Source: Uranotaenia lowii (Eukaryota > Arthropoda > Insecta > Diptera > Culicidae). From it: a stretch of DNA of 64,000 nt. Position 1 is the first letter of the stretch; the number at the start of each line of letters is the position of its first letter. The stretch is taken from assembly GCF_029784155.1 (NCBI RefSeq), contig NC_073693.1:139427988-139491987 (forward strand), written 5' to 3'. The position numbers and the translations under genes were made by a program. Shown here piece by piece: positions 20,324 to 32,439 of this stretch. Under the pieces are notes generated by a model, which had not been told where the DNA came from, searched no databases, and saw only the letters and a program-made list of their open reading frames with translations.

Positions 20324-23300
20324 GGATGCTTTGGTCGCATGCAGACTGAGTCAGGGGGCTTCGTACGCGTCTTTCTCCATGTCAGGGACGGCGTGCGGAG
20401 TGCAACAGCGTCCTGGTGGTGTTCGGGACCCAAAACAGCAACATCACGACGGTCCTCCTGCGAGATATTGGGGTTAGCTGCGGGCCTTGCGAGCCTGTGA
20501 CTACAAAAAACATAAGCAACGAACAACGAACAACAAATTTCGGATGGAAAACGGCGAAGACCAATGCGACGAAAAGGGACTAGCGATTGGAAACTTCGAA
20601 CATGGAACTGCCGATCTCTAAATTTTGTGGGCAGTACCCACGTGCTCTCCAACGAATTGAAGAGCCGAAAATTCGACATCATAGCATTGCAGGAGGTATG
20701 CTGGAAGGGCTCCACGGTACGAACGTACCCAGATGGTCGTGCCATCTACCAGAGCTGCGGCAACACACACGAGCTTGAAACAGCTTTTATAGTGATGGGA
20801 AAGATGCAAAAGCGCGTGATCGGGTGGTGGCCGATCAACTCACGAATGTGCCGGTTGAGAATCAAGGGCCGGTTCTTCAACATCAGCATCATCAACGTGC
20901 ACAGCCCTCACCTCGGAAGTACCGGTAACGACAAAGACGAATTTTACGCGCAGCTGGAGCGTGAATACGACCGTTGCCCAAAACATGATATCAAGATCGT
21001 TATCGGGGATTTCAATGCTCAGGTCGGCCAGGAGGAGGAATTCAAACCGACAATTGGAAGGTTCAGTGCGCAACAGCTGACCAACGAAAACGGCCTCAGA
21101 CTTATCGATGTCGCCGCCTCCAAACGAATGGCCGTACGTCGTACCTTTTTCCAGCACCGCCTCCCACACAAGTACACCTGGAGATCACCGTACCAAACTC
21201 AATCACAGATCGACCACGTTTTGATCGACAGCCGGCGCTTCTCGGACATCATCGACGTCTGATCCTGTCGGGGCGCCAACATTGAGTCGGACCATTATCT
21301 GGTGATGGTGAAGATGCGCCCAAAACTCTCCGTAGTAAACAACACGCGAAACCGGCGCCCACCTCGGTTAAATATCGCGCGACTGAAGCAACCCGAGGTC
21401 ACGGCAGACTACGCGCAATCGGTCGAAGCAGCGCTGCCGGCAGAGGGCGAGCTTGACGAAGCCCCTCTCGAGAACTGTTGGGATACCATCAAAACAGCCA
21501 TCAACAGTGCTGCGGAGAACGTCATCGGTTATGTGGAGCGAACTCGACGGAACGACTGGTTCGACGAGGAGTGTAGGAGGGTGATGGACGAAAAGAATGC
21601 CGCGCGGGCGGCAGTAGTGCAAAGAGGCACCCGTCGAAATGTGGAAAATCACCGACAGCGGAAGAGGCAGCGAGTCCGACTTTTCCAGGAGAAAAAGCGC
21701 CGCCTGGAGGAGGAGGAGCTCGAGGAGCTGGAGCAGCTGCATCGTTCCCAAGAAACACGAAAGTTCTATCAGAAACTCAACGCATCCCGCAAAGGCTTCG
21801 TGCCGCAAGCCGAAATGTGCCGGGACAAGGACGGGGGTATCCTGACGGACAATCGTGAGGTGATCAAAAGGTGGAAGCAGCACTTCGATGAACACCTGAA
21901 CGGCGCACATGCAGGAGATCAAGACGGTGGGGGAAGGTACATCGCCGGCATAGCCAACGACGAAGAGGAGCCACTCCCAACGATGAGTGAAGTTAAGGAA
22001 GCCATTCGCCAGTTGAATAGAAACAAGTCGGCTGGGAAGGATGGCATCGCAGCTGAACTCATCAAAATGGGCCCGGACAAGTTGGCCGATTGTCTACACC
22101 GGTTGATAGTGCGGATTTGGGACATAGAACAGCTACCGGAGGAGTGGAAGGAGGGGGTAATATGCCCCATCTACAAGAAGGGCGACAAATTGGACTGTGA
22201 GAACTACCGAGCGATCACTGTCCTCAATGCCGCCTACAAAGTGTTGTCCCGAATCCTACTCCGCCGCCTAACGCCGCAAGCAAACAGATTCGTGGGAAGT
22301 CATCAGGCCGGCTCCATGGAGGGACGGTCTACGACGGACCAGATATTCACATTACGGCAAATCCTCCAAAAATGCCGTGAACACCAAGTCACCATCTATT
22401 CATCGACTTCAAAGCCGCATACGACACGATCGACCGTAACGAGCTATGGAAAATTATGGACGACAACGGCTTTTCCGGGAAGCTGATAAGACTGATCAAG
22501 GCGACGATGGATGGAACGCAGTGCTGTGTGCGGATTTCGGGTGAATTGTCGAGTTCATTCAAATCGCGCAGGGGGCTTCGACAAGGTGACGGTCTATCCT
22601 GCACGATGTTCAACGTGGCGCTAGAAGGTGTTATTCGAAGAGCGGTGGGCGAAATGCGGGGCACGATTTTCAACAGATCCAGTCAACTTATTTGCTTTGC
22701 CGATGACATTGATATAGTCGGCAGATCATCTGCGGCGGTGGAGGAGATCTACCGCAAACTGAAACGCGAAGCAGGAAGGATTGGGTTGATGATTAATACG
22801 TCCAAGACAAAGTACATGTTGGCCTGCGGATCCGAGACCGACCGAACCCGCTTGTCCAGTAATAACAAGGTCACGATCGACGGCGACGAGCTGGAGATAG
22901 TCGAAGACTTTGTCTATCTCGGCTCACTGGTGACCGCAGACAATGACACCAGCCGTGAGATCCGGAGGCGAATTATCAGCGGAAGTCGTGCCTACTATGG
23001 ACTCCACAAGCAACTGCGGTCGAGAAGACTTAGCCCTCGCACGAAGTGTAACCTGTATACGACGCTCATTAGACCGATTGTTCTCTACGGGCACGAGACA
23101 TGGATATTGCTCGAGGAGGACCTGCGTACACTCGGAGTATTTGAGCGACGAGTGTTAAGAACCTTGGCGGCGTACAGGAGAACGGAGTGTGGAGGCGAAG
23201 GATGAACCACGAGCTCGCGCGGCTCTACGGCGAACCCAGTATCCAGAAGGTGGTGAAGGCTGGTCGGATACGCTGGGCGGGACATGTTGCGAGAATGCCG

Positions 23301-23515
23301 GACGACTGTCCTGCAAAACGTGTGTTCGCTACGAATCCGGTAGGAACAAGACGAGCGGAGGCGCAACGAGCGAGATGGTTAGACCAAGTGGAGCGTGATC
23401 TGGCGAACGTGGGATGCCCGAGAAATTGGAGAACAGTTGCCATGGACCGAGTGAATTTTAGGAATTATGTTCGTCAAGTTATGTCGTGAGACGGAATACT
23501 ATGTAAATAAAAAAA
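20324..23515 (+). mobile_element. RTE-clade (JAM1-like) non-LTR retrotransposon, copy 1
   Basis: The perfect 14-base duplication TAATCTAACTAATT lies at 20310-20323 and 23516-23529. The element is 3192 bp with one broken ORF, a very short 3' UTR (~26 bp after the stop at 23489) and an A-rich tail, as in RTE elements. Relative to copy 2 (38470-41068) it lacks ~100 bp of 5' sequence, so it is 5'-truncated as expected for target-primed reverse transcription. It is inserted into the LOA-type ORF2 on the opposite strand. Confidence 0.9.
20564..23489 (+). pseudogene. RTE endonuclease/reverse transcriptase, copy 1 (broken)
   Basis: APE endonuclease: KLRTWNCRSLNFVG, ALQEVCWKG, KIVIGDFNAQVGQ, QSQIDHVLID. 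Reverse transcriptase: NKSAGKDGIAAELIKMGPDK, CPIYKKGDKLDCENYRAIT, LRQGDGLSC, CFADDIDIVG. The C-terminus has RIRWAGHVARMPDDCPAKRV and ends QVMS at 23489. Breaks seen: TGA at 21260-21262 (copy 2 has AGA there), a frameshift near 22390 where copy 1 lacks 7 bp present in copy 2, and another near 23190. All other motifs are conserved, so inactivation is recent. Confidence 0.9.
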
Positions 23516-23529
23516 TAATCTAACTAATT

Positions 23530-24232
23530 CAGGCCACACATTTGTATGACTCGATGATCTTTCAATATTTCCTGACAGCCAGAGACCAACTGCCTGTAGA
23601 CGAAAAGCACATGAGAAGGCTTCCTGTTTCAGGAACAAGTGTAGAGGTTTGATATAAAACAGAGCTTCTAGTGCTGCAGTAGGAGTTGTAGTGAACGATC
23701 CGGACATCCCTAAGAGACACATTCTTTGAAGGTGATTTAGTTTTGTACGAACTGTTGCAACTTCTCCTTTCTGCCACCACACAAGACACCCATAGGCCAG
23801 AATTGGTCTTACTATTGTGGAGTAAATCCAGTGAATATGTGGTTTGAGTCCCCAGTTTTTCCCGATTGCACGTCGGCATTGTCCGAAGGCCATGCATGCT
23901 TTTTTGATTCTGAATTCGATGTGATCAGACCTGTTTAATTTGGAGTCAAGAATGACACCCAAATATTTAACTTGATCAGACACGGTGATTTCGGAACCAT
24001 AAAACAGCAGAGGGCGCACCCCGCGGGTGATACGTTTTATAGTTAATAAAACAATATTAGTTTTTAGAGGATTAACTGACAGTTCTACATGAGAACATCA
24101 TCGTTCAACAGAGTGCAGAGCTTGTTGCATTATATCAAATAATGTGCTTATGCACAAACCTCTTACCAGCAGAAGATAATCCTGCGAATCCATAGGTTGG
24201 TATTCCACGGTCATTGAGTTCTTCAACAAGCC
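23530..24232 (-). pseudogene. LOA-type ORF2, RT thumb to RNase H linker (piece B)
   Basis: Minus-strand frames read LLVRGLCIST near 24150, then VELSVNPLKTNIVLLTIKR, SDQVKYLGVILDSKLNRSDH and RPILAYGCLVWWQKGEVATV, the palm/thumb end of a LOA/R1-group reverse transcriptase (YLGVxLDxxL motif). A stop near 24100 and other lesions mark it as dead. It is bounded by the RTE insertion at 23516-23529 and by the MITE duplication at 24233-24241. Confidence 0.8.
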
Positions 24233-24241
24233 GTCTGCAAC

Positions 24242-24919
24242 CAAGATAGGTAGATCAATAACTATAACATTGCGCTTAACTTCAATCGACAGAACCGTGT
24301 AAACGCAGGGTCAAAAATAGTTATGAAATTTCGAACGATATGTATGGGATTTGAAACAAAATTACAATTTATGGATGATTGAGAGGTCTTATTGTTCAAA
24401 TAAGTAATCAGTCCTATTCTTTGAAATAACTTGTGTACCAATTAGCAAAATTTATGCTCAAAAGCTTTCAATATTCTGACTGTGAGTTAGTTTTTCTTTG
24501 GCGATTCAGCAGTGTTTCAGCAAAATATTCGAATTTCGGAAAGCATTTTTCCAAATGTTGTTGTAAAAATATGCTAAAAAAAGACTAGTTACTATGAATG
24601 CTTCTTTATTTTAGATACTACAAAATTTAAAAAAAAATCATTTATGAGGAATTTAAAAATAAGCATTTTTTTTAACTCAATAAAAAATCTACGTTAAAAA
24701 TACGTTTTCCATAAGCTCAAAAGCCTAATGCATTGTAAATACTTTGGTGAACATTTTTATATTTTTTGTAGAATTTTAAAATCATTAGTTTTTCTAGAAA
24801 ACTAATATGTTAAAAAAATTTCATACATTTCTGTGGATTTTCTATAACTATATTTTGGTTGGCCTACTAATACATATGCAAGCAGCGGAGTAGCATACCT
24901 AAATAATCTAGCTATCCTG
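24242..24919. mobile_element. MITE with 9-bp target duplication
   Basis: GTCTGCAAC is duplicated at 24233-24241 and 24920-24928. The ends CAAGATAGGTAGATC and (reversed) CAGGATAGCTAGATT are imperfect inverted repeats. The 678-bp interior is AT-rich and non-coding. Removing it restores the LOA frame NLVAD|GLLKN. The 9-bp duplication suggests a Mutator- or P-like group but the superfamily is unproven. Confidence 0.7.
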
Positions 24920-24928
24920 GTCTGCAAC

Positions 24929-25330
24929 TAGGTTCCACAAAAGAGGTGATAGTACACCTCCCTGTGGGCAACCACGTGTGCTAACTTTTGTAATTGAAGC
25001 CTGTCTCAAAGACGAATGAAGATTCCTGTTACTTAGCATAGCGCTAATCCAGTTAGTTATAACAATAGGCACTCCATGAAGTAGTACCGCATCCATTATT
25101 GATGTAAACGAGACATTATCAAATGCTCCTTCTATGTCTAGAAATACTCCAAGACATGATTCTTTCTGTGAAAAACTATTTTCAATATTGTGTACTACGT
25201 TGTGCAGAAGAGTTAATGTTGATTTTCCTGTTTGGTATGCATGTTGTGTCGCATTAAGCGAATGTTGGACAAGGCATTCTTGCCTGATATGATGATCAAT
25301 TAAACGTCCAGATTTAAGATGATCCATGCT
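24929..25330 (-). pseudogene. LOA-type ORF2, reverse transcriptase core (piece A)
   Basis: Minus-strand frame with HAYQTGKSTLTLLHNVVHNI, CLGVFLDIEGAFDNVSFTSI (catalytic Asp in FLDIEGAFD) and RGCPQGGVLSPLLWNLVAD, typical of LOA-group elements. Homology ends near 25330, so the element lacks the endonuclease and fingers; this is the 5'-truncation point. Confidence 0.85.
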
Positions 25331-25556
25331 TTAGACATGTATTTCGAAAAATCAAATTTACACAAATCTTTACACTTTTTTCTGGAAAATAATAAAAAAA
25401 ATATATGTAGGTACATAAAATGGTCCAACCTAACTTGCCGGTATAGCAAAATAGCGACACTCACCCGTGCAAGCCGGTGTTGTTTACAATACTAGTGAGC
25501 GAATTGGATAGTAAACAAACACCTCTGGTGAGAATCTAACCTCGTTCCGCTCGAGA

Positions 25557-25622
25557 TTCCGCGTTGTATGAAAACAATTCGCGTTGTATGAAAACACAAT
25601 TCGCGTTGTATGAAAACACAAT
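25557..25622. repeat. Three tandem copies of a ~21-bp unit
   Basis: CGCGTTGTATGAAAACA(CA)ATT is repeated three times head to tail, the first copy 2 bp shorter. No function is apparent. Confidence 0.7.
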
Positions 25623-25624
25623 TA

Positions 25625-28620
25625 GGAATCAACACTTTTAGCTATAATGTGATAAAAGAAGAAAGTTATTCATTACTTTTCTTCAAAAGTTAACCTTCTT
25701 TATGTTTAATTGAACCGGCTTTCACGTGCTTAATTTTGGAAAATCGTACAGACACACCTATCGGGCAAACTTGTTTGGTGAAGAGAATGCTTCTCACGAT
25801 AGACTTCCACGTTTATATGACGGTTTCATATAATATGATCCGCGTTCCGCCGTACGTACCTACATTTACAACTGTACGTTGCTTTTTTCGTGTGACCCAA
25901 TTCTGGCAGCGGTGGTTCCTATCGATTTTTATTCTGTTGCACATCTACCACATCGCTCCCTTGCTGCTAGCCGTTGTTGGAAGGAAGCAACTTGCCATAC
26001 GTTCTGTCCAAAAAGTAGAATGCTGCTGCTGTTGAATTAAAAAACGTTGAATCCGCGACACCGTCAACGCATCGGCGAAATCCACAATGTGAGTGAGGTT
26101 TATTTTTACCAGATTTTCTTCCGATTTCTTCGTTTTTATAAAGAACGAACGAGAAAAGGCAAATGTGAAATCATTTTTATATCCATCGTCGGTGTAGGTG
26201 AAAATTGTTTGGCCTTACAGTGGTCTTCAGTCTCACTGTCAAGCAGTTTAAAGTGCCTTCCTGATAGAGCTGATAGCAGCTTATAAGCCGGCTGATAACT
26301 AGACCTTGGCTCAGACAAATCATCCGTCAAGTTGTAGAGGTAATTTGAATTAGTGCATATGTGACGTGAGCTAAGAACGCAATCATAGAAAACGAAGGAA
26401 GTGTTTAATCAACTGCTGGGTGCATCAACAATTGCATAACGGTTGGCTGTGTGGTAGTGCAAATGTGCATTTCTGATGACTGACGAAAGCCACTCATCAA
26501 CATCAGATTTGATAACGTAGCTCAGCTAAACTGAAGGGATTTAAAACGATATTGAAACAAGTTGAATGAAACAGACATTGCAATGCATTGCTGTAATCTT
26601 TTATAGAGCGGTTAAGATTTAAATACTTGCACATTTTCGTATTAATAATGGCATAATGTTTTTTGGAAATTTTAGCGGCTTACATACAGCCTTGTCTTTT
26701 ACAAAAACGGCGTATTGTTTTCTGTTTCCAACGTTTTTATCTTTAAGCCTAGTCCACTCCACTTGTTGGAAACCTGAGGCAGTGTCAGTGTCTCTCGAAT
26801 AAAATGGGAGACATTGAGACTTTCTCGAGACTAACTGTCTTCTAGTGTGGACCGAGTAGACTTTGATGCCTAAATCTATAACAAACAGTTACCAAAAAGA
26901 GCTATCTATACCAAAATTAAAGCAATAATGAGTGTCACAATTCTCCCGATGGCAAAATTAGATTTTATAAAAGTATGAATATATTAAAATGATGGTAAAC
27001 TAACACCAACCACCGCTAGCTGAACGATAGAACTATAGGGTGTCGGTTTCTCTACAATAGCTTAACAAGGCATCATTATGGTTCATTTATTTTCATAGGG
27101 CTGGAAAGTGAGATCCGAATGATGACATGATTTGGCATCAATTTTCTTCGATGAAAAATCATGATCAAATATAAAATGAGTTGAAAAAACGAATTCAGCA
27201 TATTACACGCACTTTTTAGTGCTGATTTCTCAGACATGTCAAAACTAGGTACCGTTTAGTTATCATTGCACAGGGAACAACATTTTATGATGTTTGTTTT
27301 AGAAATTAATTTCGGAAAAATTCGGCGAATAACATAGATGGCCTAACTAGGCACAATTAATTCATTTAATTTATTTAATAGAAAAGTAATTGCATTGTAA
27401 CTTATTGTGGTTTCACTGAAAGTATTTTAATACCTCGTTAAGCCAGGCTCTTTCAAGAAATTTAAAAAGCACAACGATGCCAAATTTTGATCTCATACGA
27501 CACCAAAAAATGGCGTTGCTCTCAAAATTCATTTTTAAAAGGTGGTAAAACGAGATATTAAGTTTTAGTGAAACCTACACTTGACATGATAATGGTATCC
27601 ACATATGGAAATTAAAACCCAAATTTTAGCACTGTACCACCTAGATACTGATACTAAATTTCACTTTCATGGCATGATAGCAAAACTAGGTATGATTTTG
27701 CTATAAAAATCTGTTTGGGTAGATCTTTCCCGGGACGAAAAATTTCCATTTTCTAACATAGATCAATTCGGCTAATCGTGAGGGTGCTTGCTAAAATGGC
27801 CATTTTGTTAATTGGTCCAAAAAACTTACAACTCGAAATTTTTAACTCACAAGAGCTTGAAGTATCATTTTTTTACCCTAAAAAATCCCAAAACCAAATC
27901 TTGAAAAATCAATATTTTCATTTTGATGCCAAACGACGAAATACATGGAACGTCTAGATCATGATGGCTCTAGTATGGTGATCTCATATGCCAAATCGCC
28001 ATTCCGCCATATTGAAAAAAGTTTTGACAGCTGGCTGTAGTGTTTACGAAAAAAGGGGTCCAGGGATGCCAGGTGTTAGAGATAAAAAATCAGATGTCAA
28101 TAAAGTGTGTGTATGTGCACAAGCCAATCGTAAACGAAAGATCAAAAGATTTGAAACCGTACTGGGGTTTAGTTTATATTATTATATTTAAATTAAGTTT
28201 TCGGAAAAAAGCAATGATATGAGTATATTCAATGAAGTAATTTGTATTCTAAACACTTTTTTTAATGAAATTACAATACAGTTCGGTCTATCCGTATGTT
28301 CCGAAAAAAAAAAACTTTTTATTGGCCGTTATGATAGAAAGGATCTTAAAGGGTGGAACAAACAACCAAAACCCTAAACCGGATGTTGCTTGCTCCTTAT
28401 TCTTGTTACCTTATCCAAAGAGCTATTTTGTTTCCCTCCAATCGAAAAGTGTTGGATGAAAATAAAAGTAAATCGGTTCTGCTAAAGGAATGCTATAAAT
28501 TCTGCTATTGATAATTTTCATGATTAAATGATAAACGATTTTATGGTTCGAAATTTTTTTTTCAAATAACTGTTGCATCATGTAAATACTGCTTAAGCCT
28601 TTTTCAATATTAACATATTC
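25625..28620. other. 3-kb stretch without recognised gene
   Basis: Short ORFs only, including one at 25736-26035 that begins with TTG and has a hydrophobic segment but no recognisable domain. A sequence near 27760 (GGCTAATCGTGAGGGTGC then TGCTAAAATGGCC) recurs near 32105, marking a dispersed repeat. CAGGGATGCCAGGTGTTAGAG near 28062 looks like one end of the hAT MITE family seen elsewhere in the window. Nothing else can be supported. Confidence 0.4.
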
Positions 28621-28838
28621 AGTTAATGTACCTTCACCACCACCCACGAGCAGCGCTGAGCTGGAGGTTTGCTGCACTTGAGGATGACTAGCAATTGGAC
28701 AGCATCACCTGCAGAATCCTTCAGGGGCTCAATCCATTCCGGACAATCAACAGTCTGCAGTGGATCGAACTGATTCCCCAACCCACTCATCGGACTTATC
28801 GTCATGCTGCTCAGGCGCCTAACGTTGCGCCTATTTTC

Positions 28839-29098
28839 CTATTTCAGCTCATCGGTCCCATCATTCAAAAGTACCAAAAACTTCATCTGATTTTCCCAAA
28901 TGCTACCCATCAGATCCGGATTACTCGATTGGATCTTCTGAAGCAGCGATGGCAACAGACGGGGGTCCTCCTGAAGCAGCTTTTTCATCTCGATGAAGAT
29001 CGGATGTTCCTGCAGGAGGGCGCTTCTCGGACGATGGAATGTAACGCCTCGCCATGTTACCATCCGATTCGATGACTTTCTGCTGCTTCTAGATAGCT
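28839..29098 (-). pseudogene. RAD23-like XPC-binding domain exon (fragment or diverged gene)
   Basis: After an AG acceptor at 29099-29100 the minus-strand exon reads ALLQEHPIFIEMKKLLQEDP then RLLPSLLQKIQSSNPDLMGS and QMKFLVLLND before a stop at 28839. This matches the STI1-like XPC-binding domain of RAD23 (LRxxPxFxxMRxxIQQNPxLLPxLLQQIGxxNPxLLxxI...F..MLN). RAD23 shuttles ubiquitinated proteins to the proteasome and stabilises XPC in nucleotide excision repair. A donor at 29161-29165 suggests an upstream exon (KLEEVGSINDGASFVGS), but no ubiquitin-like domain or UBA was found. The sequence between 28620 and 28838 shows no UBA2. Probably a partial, decayed duplicate; a real diverged gene cannot be excluded. 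Confidence 0.5.
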
Positions 29099-29169
29099 CT
29101 TGAAAGAAAAAAGTGTTGAATAAGCATAAATTTGTCATAAGTAATGCAAAATTAATGTTACTCACCGCT

Positions 29170-30754
29170 ACCGACAAAGCTGGCACCGTCGTTTATAGAT
29201 CCAACTTCTTCCAGCTTTGCTTACCAGCCCGGAGCTCAGCCGGACGATTTTGTTTCGATTCTATGAATTATATTTGCAAAAATCAAGGCGAAATCTTTGT
29301 CTAAGCAATATCTTGGTGATTGGCAAAACTACGTGTTTTACAAAAAATCAGAGCACCTGGCATCCCAGCCAGCCAGCAGCCTGCCGAACAGCCAGCTGTC
29401 AAATTTCGGCTCCTCCTCCGCATCCAACCCTCGTCTACTTTTTGCCAAAGTGAGACCACCATATCTAGAGGCATCATGGTCTAGATTCGAAAACAAATTT
29501 TGGCCGAAAAACGAGTCTCTCGGACTCTTTCGTAACTTAGGTAGATTTAAACGGAATGCTTCAAAATTGGTTTGTAAAATGAATCACAGTTTTCTCCGAC
29601 CACATGGTCATGATTTCAAAAGACACAAAATCATAACAATGCAGAAATCTAAAAAAATATAGAAATTACATAACTACAACAACCAGAAAAGGGGTCACAC
29701 CTCAGACTAAAACCCGGCCACTATATGCCTTCTTCCGTGACGCGAAACTCAATAACTTCGCCAAATCTCCCGAATACTAATCAGTTTTATAATCAAACCG
29801 CGGACTTCTACCGTTCACTTACCCGGTTAAAGTTTGACTAATCCTCCTCTTGATCTCCTCCTTCCTTCCTTTCTTTTTCTTCTTAAACTTCTCTAACGAC
29901 TTAGGGTGGTTCGTTACAAAAGAAACAATAAAAAAAATGACTAAACATACAAAAAATTTCAAAAATAAATAAAGATACACAAACCAACTACCTAAACAAC
30001 AAAAATAACAAAGTGACAAAAGTTTTTCATGGCAACCGTTTAGATTGTTTTTGGCTTTTTTGTCGTTTTCGTCTTTTTTTTTCATTTTGTTTCCATGTTG
30101 GTGATTTTCAATGTAATCATCTTTTTTATTTCACTATCATCAGCATCATTTTTATTTCTAGTAAGATTTTATTTTTCAAATATTATCTATTATTACAATT
30201 TATATATTTTTATTATTCACAAAAATCGTGATGAAGTTTTCTACTAAGGATTAGAAAAATTATAGATACGTTTTATTCATTCAAATAGTTCAAATGTGGT
30301 TTGGAGCCAGTTATGCCAAAAATTAAGCATTAGAAATAACACCATATCTGGACGTTTCATACTCTCATTTATTAGGGCGAAAATTTTTTGACCAGTCTAC
30401 AAAATGATCGAATTTGAGATTATATGTTAAAATTGCCCTCCCCCCTATAATACAAGCTAGATGTGCCAGAAAAAATTCCAGGCCGTAGTTCTACTAGGTG
30501 TCTATTGGAATTTGGCTTTGGAATTCAAAAGCAAATAATTTCTTCTGGGACCCGTTATGAATCTACCAAATATTTAATTTTGCATCATTACTTTTTTTAT
30601 GGGTGCTATCTCAATACCCATACCAAAAACAAACTCCGTAATGATATAAAACTTAGTTCATTATGAAATGGGACAGTTACGAATGCGTGTATCTGAAAAA
30701 CCATTTGTTTGATCGAAATACTTTCTATGAAGGAAATGCAAGTCATCTTATGAT
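29170..30754. other. AT-rich stretch without recognised gene
   Basis: Only short ORFs, many in poly-T or poly-A context (30020-30230). No domain, transposon end or RNA gene is supported. Confidence 0.4.
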
Positions 30755-31990
30755 ACAGTGAGGGGCAAAATAAAGTGTCCAAATTATTTTTTTATCATTT
30801 CCTTTATTTTTCTGGTTAAAGTTCAACGAAACCACATCGTAATCATTTTTAAAATATTGTTTATTATGTTCTTTTCCATTTATGTTAATGTAGAGCTGGT
30901 AAAAAAAAGAAAGTTTTTCTGATAGAAAAAAAAACAGTTAATATTCAAAAAAAAAAAAAATGGGCAAAATAAAGTGTCCAACTCAAAAATCAATATAATT
31001 TCGATAAGTTTCCATCGCGAGGCCCCTCGAATTTGTTTGTTTTGTGTATTTTGACGTTTCATAAACAACTGGCTTGGCTCTGGAGTATTCAAACAGGTGT
31101 TTACATTCTAATAAGTTGTAAAATATGGAGAACGCATAAATTTCTGGTGCCATTCCGTTGTCCATCCGGAAACTGGTTGTTCGTGATGTGAATAACGGTC
31201 AAACGCACCGGGAAGTGGCCAAGCACTACGAAATCAGCAAGACAGCGGTATCAAAAATCATGAAGAAAATGGAAACGTTCGGATCAGTGGTGGATCGCCC
31301 GGGAAGAGGACTGAAGCCCAAGACAGGTGCCAGAACGGACAAGAAAATCATTCTTGAAGTGAAGAAAAACGCAATAATAACGATCCGGCAGATACAGGAA
31401 GAGCTCCAATTTTCGGTATTGCGTCGTACTGCCCGTCGCCGCATCCATGCAAAGAAGTACCATAGCAAGATCGCAGTGAGAAGGCCTTTCATCATCCAGG
31501 TGAACTAGGCTGAGCGGCTCAAGTTCGCCAAGGAACACGCGGATAAACGACTCGAGTACTGGAAAACATTGTTGTGGGCCGACGAATCCAAATTCGAGCT
31601 ATTCAACCGGAAGAAGCGGGATCATATGTGGCGCAAGTCGGGTAAGGAGCTCCAAGACCGCCATATCCAAGGAACAGTCAAGCACGGGGGAGGTAAAGTG
31701 ATGGTGTGGAGGTGCTTTCCTTAGGGTGGGGTGGGCAGTTTGGTAAAAATTGACGGAATTATGACAGCTGAGTAATATCGCAATATCCTGCGGGAATACC
31801 TCGAGGTATCACTTATCAAGACGAACCTCGAAGAGCGCTTCGTTTTACAGCATGATAACGATCCGAAGCATATGGTCAAGTCATTTTTCCGTTCCTGCCG
31901 CATCAAACCCCTTGAATGGCCCCCACAAAGTCCTGATCTGAATCCCATCGAAAATCTGGCCATCCTCGATGCTCTGATTGATAAGACTGG
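30755..31990 (+). mobile_element. Tc1-like element, 3' truncated
   Basis: The terminal word GGGGCAAAATAAAGTGTCCA at ~30766 recurs as GGGCAAAATAAAGTGTCCA at ~30961, an outer and inner direct repeat as in IR/DR Tc1 ends. A broken transposase follows. Homology stops soon after the catalytic Glu near 31960, and no right inverted terminus is found, so the copy is truncated. Confidence 0.75.
31124..31990 (+). pseudogene. Tc1-like transposase, multiple stops
   Basis: Starts MENA then TAA; continues SIRKLVVRDVNNGQTHREVA (helix-turn-helix), DRPGRGLKPKTGARTDKKII and a second DNA-binding domain. Catalytic motifs: WADESKFELF (Asp codon at 31581), LQHDNDPKH (31854) and QSPDLNPIENL (Glu at 31950). Only 31 residues separate the second Asp from Glu, so about three codons were lost from a DD34E core. 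Stops lie at about 31136, 31508, 31724 and 31771. After ENL the frame loses similarity. Confidence 0.8.
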
Positions 31991-32439
31991 TGTGACAAAT
32001 AAAAATACTTAAAGAATGCATGTGAGCACATATTTAGGCAGAAACTGCGGTGAATCCGTGCACCCATGGTGGATATCCAACAAACATACATACATAGATC
32101 GATTTGGCTAATCGTGAGGGTGCCTGCTAAAATGACAATTTTGAATTTCAAAAACCCACCAAAGTCCAAGTTCATCAATTTACAATGTTATCTGCCCATT
32201 ACTTTTCTTCAACGAACAAAAGTTTGCAGCCAAAAATGCCTCGTGTGAATCAGAATCAGAAAGCATACGGATACGAGTTTCACGCAAAAATGTTTCACGG
32301 CTTTACATTTTCCAGCATTTTAAATCTGTGTCTATTCTAGCTAAAACATCAAGGTGAACAATAATTTGAGAAACTAGTTATTTTTCATTTCTCTTACTTG
32401 TTACTGGTTATTTGTGCAAGCCACGACCCTAAAAATGTC

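Noticed and set aside
21368..21922. Long antisense ORFs over both RTE copies (also 39563-40363)
   Set aside because: Shadows of the sense endonuclease/RT frame in GC-rich sequence; they recur in both copies only because the copies are near-identical.
25736..26035. 99-residue ORF with a hydrophobic segment
   Set aside because: It starts with TTG, has no recognisable domain or splice support, and lies in AT-rich sequence where such ORFs are expected by chance.
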